Below are positions 58,476 to 64,000 of a stretch of DNA of 64,000 bases, one piece after another. The position numbers and the translations under genes were made by a program. Source of the stretch: an uncultured Bacteroidales bacterium (GTDB taxonomy: Bacteria > Bacteroidota > Bacteroidia > Bacteroidales > F082); NCBI GenBank assembly GCA_947166105.1, contig CAMVCZ010000008.1, forward strand, positions 28,876 through 92,875. The letters run 5' to 3'. Within the stretch, counting starts at the first letter, position 1. Each line of letters opens with the position of its first letter. The notes beneath the pieces were generated by a model. It had not been told where the DNA came from. It ran no database searches and saw only the letters and a program-made list of their open reading frames with translations.

Positions 58476-59267
58476 ATGAACCAGCCTTTAGCTTATATCC
58501 ACCCCAATGCCCGCATCGCGGATGACGTGAAGATTGAGGCGTTCGCTTGGATTGGCGAAGACGTTGAAATCGGTGCTGGTACTTGGATTGGCCCCAATGC
58601 TGTCATTATGGACGGTGCCCGCATCGGGAAGAACTGCAAGATTTTCCCCGGAGCGGTGATTTCTGCCATTCCGCAAGACCTTAAATATCAGGGGGAAAAA
58701 ACCTATTGCTATATTGGCGATGGCACAACGGTGCGCGAGTCGGCGACGGTCAACAAAGGTACGGTAGCTTCTGGCAAGACGGTTGTCGGCAAGGATTGTT
58801 TGCTGATGGCTTTTACCCATGTGGCGCATGACTGTTACCTTGGCGACCATGTCATTATGGCCAACGCTGCCACCCTTGCAGGGCATATCACTGTTGACGA
58901 TTGGGTCATTTTCGGTGGCTTGGCGGCGGTGAGCCAGTTTTGCCGCATCGGGGCGCATGTGATGATTTCGGGCGGAGCCTTGGTGAACAAAGACATTCCT
59001 CCTTATGTGAAGACAGGTCCGGGACATCCGGTGTGCTATGTCGGTGTCAATTCCATTGGTTTGATGCGTCGTGGTTTTTCGCGTGATCGCATCAATGCCA
59101 TTCAGGATGTGTATCGCGTGATTTACAGTGTAGGAATGAATGTCACCCAGTCGATGCAGTACATTCGTGAGCATCTTCCTGCTTCTGAAGACCGCGATTT
59201 CATTCTCAATTTCGTGGAGAGTTCCAAAATCGGCATTATGAAGAATGCTGTGCGGAGTGAGGATTAA
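58476..59267 (+). CDS. lpxA: Acyl-[ACP]-UDP-GlcNAc O-acyltransferase
   Basis: 263 residues. Hexapeptide beta-helix (IHPNARIADDVKIEAFAWIG, VVGKDCLLMAFTHVAHDCYL with the catalytic His, NAATLAGHITVDDW), GHPVCYVGVNSIGLMRRGFS and a C-terminal helical domain. First enzyme of lipid A synthesis. It is translated with lpxC and overlaps the convergent GT4 gene by four bases. Confidence 0.96.
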   Translation: MNQPLAYIHPNARIADDVKIEAFAWIGEDVEIGAGTWIGPNAVIMDGARIGKNCKIFPGAVISAIPQDLKYQGEKTYCYIGDGTTVRESATVNKGTVASGKTVVGKDCLLMAFTHVAHDCYLGDHVIMANAATLAGHITVDDWVIFGGLAAVSQFCRIGAHVMISGGALVNKDIPPYVKTGPGHPVCYVGVNSIGLMRRGFSRDRINAIQDVYRVIYSVGMNVTQSMQYIREHLPASEDRDFILNFVESSKIGIMKNAVRSED

Positions 59268-60403
59268 GCCTTTCCAATCAATTCTCTATAAGTCTCAAAA
59301 ATCTGATTTCCAATGATTTCGTTGGAGAAGGTGCTGATAGCATATTGCCGAATGGCCTCGCGGTCGTATTCATGGCAATGGTCAAGCATTTGGTTCATGC
59401 TTCGCAATAATGCTTCTTCGTCGCCTTGCGGGATGAGGATGCCGCGCTCGGGCGAAAGGATTTCGGCAATGCCGCCGACGGCGGTGCTCAGTACGGGAAC
59501 GCCGCTCGCAAAAGCCTCCACGATGACGCAGGGCAGGTTCTCGAAATTAGAGAACAGCACGAAGAAGTCGGTATTTTGGTAGGCTTCAGCGACCTCGGCG
59601 GAGGTTTTCTTGCCGTGGAAAATGACGCAGTCCGAAAGGTTGTGCTCTTTTACAAATGCCTTGAACTCAGGGGCTTCGTAGTCGTGTATGACGTGCAGTT
59701 CGAAGTCGTCGCGCTGCTGGCGAAGTCGTTCAATGGTCCGCAAAATGCCGCTGAAGTTTTTGGCTTCGTCACGCAAAGTGGAAATGTGGAGGATGTGCTT
59801 TTTCTGTTCTGTTTTGGCTTCACCCAAGCGGAACATATCGGTATTCACCAAATTGTAAATCACGCGGAAACGGTTCTTCACGCCGTGGCCTTCCATGCAA
59901 TGCTGCAAATCAAGACTGACGGGCATGATAAGTTCAGCATTGTTGGCAATCTTGACAATCTTTTTCTTCAATCTGCCGACCAAAACCTCTTGGTTCTGAG
60001 GCTGATAAATCGTCCAATGCTCGGTGAGGACATATTTGTAGCCGAAAAGTTTTTTCCACAGCAATGCGACTTGCCCAAGCGGATAGGTGACGTGCAAATG
60101 AATCAAATCCGGCTCGAAAAAGCGTTTTTTTATGTAGTTGAGGCCGTATTGGTACATCCGCAGCATCTTCAGTTTGCGCAAGGCATTGGTTTTCGGCGGA
60201 CGGATATAAATCTGCACATGGGTATGGTGTTGCCCTTTTATCTCCTTGACCTCGAATGACTTCGTCATGTTCTTTCCGTCGCAGACGGAGAGGATGACCG
60301 AATGACATTCTTCGGGCAGCGCGTCAATCATACGGACGCAGAAGTTGCCCAAGGTGGGGTCGTCGGGCGTGGGGAACCAACTTAGCAGGTGCAGGATGTT
60401 CAT
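59264..60403 (-). CDS. Glycosyltransferase family 4
   Basis: 379 residues, GT-B fold. The N-terminal part LHLLSWFPTPDDPTLGNF and the donor-binding C-terminal part FFVLFSNFENLPCVIVEAFA with the E-x7-E pattern and ASGVPVLSTAVGGIAEIL are typical of GT4. It acts in surface polysaccharide synthesis with the flippase and methyltransferase genes on the same strand. An AACTG-type repeat touches its ATG. Sugar unknown. Confidence 0.88.
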   Translation of the reverse strand: MNILHLLSWFPTPDDPTLGNFCVRMIDALPEECHSVILSVCDGKNMTKSFEVKEIKGQHHTHVQIYIRPPKTNALRKLKMLRMYQYGLNYIKKRFFEPDLIHLHVTYPLGQVALLWKKLFGYKYVLTEHWTIYQPQNQEVLVGRLKKKIVKIANNAELIMPVSLDLQHCMEGHGVKNRFRVIYNLVNTDMFRLGEAKTEQKKHILHISTLRDEAKNFSGILRTIERLRQQRDDFELHVIHDYEAPEFKAFVKEHNLSDCVIFHGKKTSAEVAEAYQNTDFFVLFSNFENLPCVIVEAFASGVPVLSTAVGGIAEILSPERGILIPQGDEEALLRSMNQMLDHCHEYDREAIRQYAISTFSNEIIGNQIFETYRELIGKA

Positions 60404-60431
60404 CAGTTGTTCAGTTATCAGTTGTCAATTG
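60404..60431 (-). repeat. AACTG-type leader repeat, copy B
   Basis: On the minus strand CAATTGACAACTGATAACTG and AACAACTG run directly into the ATG of the GT4 gene. Confidence 0.75.
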
Positions 60432-60434
60432 TAG

Positions 60435-60455
60435 GGCTGTCACACCGTGGCAGCC
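60435..60455. repeat. GGCTGTCACA hairpin, copy B
   Basis: GGCTGTCACACCGTGGCAGC then C, a near-perfect palindrome; the same element as at 41391-41411, also beside an AACTG run. Confidence 0.75.
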
Positions 60456-60458
60456 GAG

Positions 60459-61268
60459 TTATTCAATTCCATGTGTTTTAATGTCAATCTCAAAGTATTT
60501 GTGAGGTTTTTCGTAAGGCACGAGTTTGTGGGTAGGGAAGTCTTCGGGAAGATAGACGGCGCACAAGGTGTTGGAAACGTGGTAGATATGCTTGCGTTTT
60601 TCGGCGGGCGCACCGTCCAAGATGGCTGCCATCACGTCCCAGCGGATGGTTTCGGGGTCGAGGGCGTAGTCGTGCCAAACGATGATGCTGCGCTCGTTTT
60701 TCAGGAGTTTGAAAGCGGTTTCGGTGTCCTTTTTCACGCTTTCGTAATGGTGGTCGCCATCGATGAAAACCATATCATACTTGCCGAAATGCAGCGCAAA
60801 GTCGAAGGTTTGGGAATCGCCGTAAAGTTGCTCCACGTTGGACAAATCCTTGCTGAAGAAACTATGCAAGTCAGCATATAACTGATTGTTTGTCAGTTTG
60901 ATGATGTTCTCTTTCTGTAGGTTGAAGGTGACGCAATGTTCGGCAACATCGGCCAAATTGGCCACACTCTCACCGCGCCAAGTGCCGATTTCAAAGTAGT
61001 CTTGCACCTCGTATTTTTTGGCCAAAGCCCGCAACAAGGCAATGTCGATGGGCATAGTGGCTCCCGAAAGATAAGCGTAAGGCTTGGCAATTTCGTGGAA
61101 GTTGGGAAACAACTCGTTGATTTCCAGCAAGGGAAGTCCGTCTTTGAGGCCGTGTTTTCGGATGACATCCTCCTTGTTGCTACCTTCGTCTTGCAAAACG
61201 AGGTTGAGCAAATAAGGATGCCTGATGATGCGCCCAATGGCTTTGGTGAATTTTTGTATCTTATTCAT
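60459..61268 (-). CDS. Class I SAM-dependent methyltransferase (Methyltransf_24 type)
   Basis: 269 residues. The SAM site is visible as DYFEIGTWRGESVANLADV, then DMVFIDGDHHYESVKKDTET and IIVWHDYALD, the pattern of Methyltransf_24 and cephalosporin-hydroxylase-like enzymes. It probably methylates a sugar or a glycolipid in the surface-glycan cluster. It overlaps the flippase end by eight bases. Substrate unknown. Confidence 0.82.
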   Translation of the reverse strand: MNKIQKFTKAIGRIIRHPYLLNLVLQDEGSNKEDVIRKHGLKDGLPLLEINELFPNFHEIAKPYAYLSGATMPIDIALLRALAKKYEVQDYFEIGTWRGESVANLADVAEHCVTFNLQKENIIKLTNNQLYADLHSFFSKDLSNVEQLYGDSQTFDFALHFGKYDMVFIDGDHHYESVKKDTETAFKLLKNERSIIVWHDYALDPETIRWDVMAAILDGAPAEKRKHIYHVSNTLCAVYLPEDFPTHKLVPYEKPHKYFEIDIKTHGIE

Positions 61269-62556
61269 TTTCTGTGTTTTGTTTCAATAAATGTTGCTTG
61301 AGTTCGACGATATAGTTCCGTATCTCGCCCTTTGTCAAGAGGAAATCGCGCCCCTTGAACCGCGACTCCTTGACGAAGAACACGAACAGGAAAATGGCGT
61401 TCACGGTGTATGAAATCGCCGAGGTGATGGCCGCGCCGGTTACGTTGTATTTTGGTATCAAGGTGAATCCGCATACGAAGGTGGCAACTAATCCGCAAGT
61501 GGCGGCAAAAGTGTTCATTTGATAACGCCCGATGCCCGAATAATAGTGTCCGAGGATGAGGAAAATGCAGTAAAGCAGGATGCCCGGCGCGAGGATGCGG
61601 ATGAGATGGGCCATCTCGCCGAAGTCCTTGCCGAAGACGAAAACGTAAAACTCGGCGGGCAGCAGGCATAGCACTGCAACGCCCACCGCAGAAATGAGCA
61701 GGCAGATTTTGCTCAAATCCAAGGTGAGTTTTTGCGCGTAGGCGCGGTCGTCGGCATTGGCGATTCGGGCGTATTGCACCAAGGCAATGCTGTTGCTGAT
61801 GACCCAGATGGCCTCGGCCAACGAAACCGAGCGAGAAAAGATCCCCACCTGACCTCTTCCGATATAACTGTCTAATAAATAATAACTTAAACGAAGGTTG
61901 AAAAACTGCACAAAATGCCCCGTCTGGTTGAGGAAGCCGTATTTGAACAGGTCTTTTAATGCCGATTTGTAATCTTTGTCCTTGTCGTTGGGCAGGTTTG
62001 CGTATTCCTTTCGCAACATCCACACACCCAACAGGAAAGTGCCCCCGTAGGCGGCGTAAAGCCCGATGATGTAGCCGTAGATGTCGGACTTTTTCAGTGC
62101 AATGTAATACGCTGCCAATGTGATGGTTAGCAGGACGGGCTGGAGTAGCGTGTTGTAGTTGGCTTTCTGGATTTCCTCCTTGCCGACCAAGAAGCGGAAA
62201 TTGATGTTGCTGAGCGAGGAGATGAACGATAGAATAGCCACGTGAACGACCAAATCAGGCTCCAACTTCGGATAGAAAAGCCTGATACTGAAGCCCATAA
62301 TCACAGCGATTAAAGCGGACCAAACCACCGATGCGACTAATATCTTCTTGAACGAATGGCGTGGGGCAAGGTAAATAATGCTGGCACCGCATACGATTTC
62401 GGAGAAGATGAGGATGAACGTGATGGAGGCCAGCACTAACGACTGCGTCCCCGACCCCGTATCGCCCAAGGTTTGCGAGATGATAATGGCGATGACGAAG
62501 TTGAGCGCGGCGGCCAACATCTTCGTTCCAAAGGTATTTAGGATTTTTTTGAACAC
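61261..62556 (-). CDS. Oligosaccharide flippase (Wzx/MATE-like)
   Basis: 431 residues with about 12 membrane helices (from LAAALNFVIAIIISQTLGDT to AISYTVNAIFLFVFFV). The DTGSGTQSLVLASITFI region and the pairwise helices fit the Wzx/PST family, which moves lipid-linked glycans over the cytoplasmic membrane. The start is a GTG at 62556, after a promoter at 62579-62607. First gene of flippase-methyltransferase; GT4 may be in the same operon. Confidence 0.87.
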   Translation of the reverse strand: MFKKILNTFGTKMLAAALNFVIAIIISQTLGDTGSGTQSLVLASITFILIFSEIVCGASIIYLAPRHSFKKILVASVVWSALIAVIMGFSIRLFYPKLEPDLVVHVAILSFISSLSNINFRFLVGKEEIQKANYNTLLQPVLLTITLAAYYIALKKSDIYGYIIGLYAAYGGTFLLGVWMLRKEYANLPNDKDKDYKSALKDLFKYGFLNQTGHFVQFFNLRLSYYLLDSYIGRGQVGIFSRSVSLAEAIWVISNSIALVQYARIANADDRAYAQKLTLDLSKICLLISAVGVAVLCLLPAEFYVFVFGKDFGEMAHLIRILAPGILLYCIFLILGHYYSGIGRYQMNTFAATCGLVATFVCGFTLIPKYNVTGAAITSAISYTVNAIFLFVFFVKESRFKGRDFLLTKGEIRNYIVELKQHLLKQNTENE

Positions 62557-62578
62557 AGGGCGATGGGATTTGTTTGTG

Positions 62579-62607
62579 CAAAAGTAGGGAAAATTTCAAT
62601 TCTTCAA
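62579..62607 (-). promoter_or_regulatory. Promoter of the surface-glycan operon
   Basis: On the minus strand TTG (62607-62605), an 18-base spacer and TACTTTTG (62586-62579). It overlaps the last codons of the third ATPase gene. Confidence 0.65.
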
Positions 62608-63879
62608 GCATCCAATAGGCACCACCATCACGCCGTCCTTGCGCTGGTAGGCATAGCTGCCAAGGCCGGTCAGCACCATAAGGAACGATGGCACTTTCAT
62701 TCGGACGGTGTCAATCTTGCCAGCCAATTCTTTCAAGGTCTTGGCCCCTTCTTCCTCCAACTTGCTTCCGCCAAGCTTGATTTCCACCAAACCATAGCTG
62801 CCGTTGTGCAAATGAATCACGGCGTCACATTCGAGGCCGTTTTTGTCGCGGTAGTGGAACACATCTCCGTCGAGAGCTTCCGCATATACGCGCAAATCGC
62901 GCACCGCCATCGTCTCAAACATCAGGCCGAAAGTGTTCAGGTCGTTTTCCAAGTCTTTTGGCCCCATGCCCAGTGCCGCCGTCGCCACGGAGGAATCAAC
63001 GAAATATCGTGTTTCTGAGGTGCGGATGGCCGTTTTGGAACGCAGGTTGGGGCTCCACGCGGGCATGTCTTCCACGACGAAGATTTTCTTCAATGCCGTG
63101 ATGTATGAGGAGATGGTCTCTTCGCTCATCGAGCCTTCCTTGCTCGAAGCGAGGTCGGCATAAATGGTGCTGATGGGCACTTGCGCGCCTTGGTGTCGGG
63201 CGTATGAGCGAAGCAGGCGACGGGCAAAGGTGGCATCGCGCACGGTATTGTCCACGCGAGAAATGTCGCTTTCGCACACGGCGTTCACATAGTTTTGGGC
63301 TTGCCGCAACGCTGCCGCGCGTTTCATGTTCAGCGAACTGGGCCATCCGCCACGGCAAACCATGAAGCTCAAGTCGCTCAAGGAATGGTCGGGCGCAATG
63401 GTTACATCACGCTGCCCCGCAAACAGACGGAGCAAACTGACTTTGCCATTCGACTCCCCCGACTCCCAAAGGCTCATAGGCCGCATGGTGAGCCATGCAA
63501 AACGCCCTGTCCCTGTATGGTGGATTTTGCTTTTGTCGGCGGGCACGGCAGAACCGGTAAAGATGAATTGTCCGGGCTTTCCACGGCGGTCGACCGTGAA
63601 CCGTGCCGCGTCCCACAATTGCGGAGCCAACTGCCATTCGTCAATCAAACGTGGCACATCGCCTTCAAGCAATGCCTCTGGGTTTTCTTCCGCAAGAAAA
63701 AGATTCCGTTCCAACTCCCGTGGCCAATCCATATACAATACACTTTTGGCGGCTTGGGCTGCCGTTGTGGTCTTTCCGCACCATTTGGGTCCTTGTATCA
63801 GCACTGCGCCGGCAGCTTCCAATTGTTCCAAAAGTAATTGGTCTGCAATCCTCAATTTGTACATCGAATTTTCGTCCAT
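62596..63879 (-). CDS. AAA ATPase with DUF4143 domain (third)
   Basis: 427 residues. Walker A LIQGPKWCGKTTTA near 28-40, DEWQLAP near 78 as Walker B, sensor IFTGSAVP, DUF4143 (FVDSSVATAALGMGPKDLEN, FETMAVRDLRVYAEA), and the C-terminal core ECDAVIHLHNGSYGLVEIKLG near 370. It belongs to another branch than the other two ATPases (GPKWCGKTT rather than GARxxGKS). The ATG at 63879 is chosen because a promoter lies at 63904-63934; 63864 is possible too. Confidence 0.88.
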   Translation of the reverse strand: MDENSMYKLRIADQLLLEQLEAAGAVLIQGPKWCGKTTTAAQAAKSVLYMDWPRELERNLFLAEENPEALLEGDVPRLIDEWQLAPQLWDAARFTVDRRGKPGQFIFTGSAVPADKSKIHHTGTGRFAWLTMRPMSLWESGESNGKVSLLRLFAGQRDVTIAPDHSLSDLSFMVCRGGWPSSLNMKRAAALRQAQNYVNAVCESDISRVDNTVRDATFARRLLRSYARHQGAQVPISTIYADLASSKEGSMSEETISSYITALKKIFVVEDMPAWSPNLRSKTAIRTSETRYFVDSSVATAALGMGPKDLENDLNTFGLMFETMAVRDLRVYAEALDGDVFHYRDKNGLECDAVIHLHNGSYGLVEIKLGGSKLEEEGAKTLKELAGKIDTVRMKVPSFLMVLTGLGSYAYQRKDGVMVVPIGCLKN

Positions 63880-63903
63880 AATTTGGCTGCTTTTAATCCG
63901 CTG

Positions 63904-63934
63904 CAAAAATACTACTTTTTTATTGATTTACAAA
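63904..63934 (-). promoter_or_regulatory. Promoter of the third AAA/DUF4143 ATPase
   Basis: On the minus strand TTTG (63934-63931), an exact 19-base spacer and TATTTTTG (63911-63904). Confidence 0.8.
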
Positions 63935-63949
63935 GTTTTTTGTATTTTT

Positions 63950-64000
63950 CATTCCGTCAGTTGGCTGGTTTTCATTCCGTCAGTTGGCCGGTTTTCATTC
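63950..64000 (-). repeat. 23-bp tandem repeat array at the window edge
   Basis: The unit CATTCCGTCAGTTGGC(T/C)GG followed by TTTT occurs at 63950 and 63973, and a third begins at 63996. It lies 15 bases upstream of the -33 box of the third ATPase gene and continues outside the window. Confidence 0.85.

Overview
The window comes from a member of the Bacteroidota, most likely an uncultured Bacteroidales. Support for this comes from promoters of the TTTG-N18/19-TAnnTTTG type placed just upstream of many genes, three secreted proteins with type IX secretion (T9SS) C-terminal sorting domains, a PorT-like T9SS component, outer-membrane and lipid A genes, and families such as DUF4254, head-GIN lipoproteins and AAA/DUF4143 ATPases. 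Only one tRNA is present and there is no rRNA. The genus cannot be fixed from the sequence.

Layout. 1-11.7 kb: end of a 2-oxoacid:ferredoxin oxidoreductase, a HEPN/MNT toxin-antitoxin pair, flavin reductase, tilS, a DsbD-like thiol reductase, an Ntn hydrolase, an ABC exporter, a second HEPN/MNT pair and an M20 dipeptidase. 11.7-20.5 kb: one seven-gene type I restriction-modification operon (hsdR, DUF488 protein, unknown protein, two half-size hsdS ORFs, DUF1016 nuclease, hsdM). 20.5-30 kb: lpxH-punA-lpxK, Nif3 and zinc-ribbon genes, then envelope proteins including a PagL-like lipid A deacylase. 30-41.5 kb: mazG, a large T9SS-secreted protein with a duplicated domain, trmH-like methyltransferase, rpsF-rpsR-rplI, wecB, radC, rpsT, mtaB and miaB. 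41.5-51 kb: lipoate ligase, a RelE/Xre pair, tRNA-Glu, porT, ubiE, a GT9 glycosyltransferase, DUF4254, aspartate aminotransferase and two secreted proteins. 51-56 kb: a variable patch with a dead ATPase remnant, two intact AAA/DUF4143 ATPases, a structured-RNA candidate and an AT-rich secreted protein. 56-64 kb: lpxD-lpxC-lpxA, a surface-glycan cluster (flippase, methyltransferase, GT4) and a third AAA/DUF4143 ATPase.

Genes that work together: lpxA, lpxC, lpxD, lpxH and lpxK make lipid A, PagL would trim it, and GT9, GT4, wecB and the flippase would extend surface glycans. DsbD, PorT and OmpP1/FadL-like proteins shape the envelope through which the T9SS cargo leaves.

The observation I find most unusual is that all three intact AAA/DUF4143 ATPase genes have a short tandem direct-repeat array beside or within their promoter. 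Each array has its own sequence. Two of them have four copies of a 14-bp core at a 32-33 bp period, about three helical turns; the third has a 23-bp period and runs off the window. Other notable points are dispersed palindromes inserted in frame inside tilS and wecB, an AACTG-type repeat that touches the start codon of three unrelated genes in the same orientation, a split hsdS, a stand-alone LpxC without the FabZ fusion, and a membrane protein with an MscS-like C-terminal tail.
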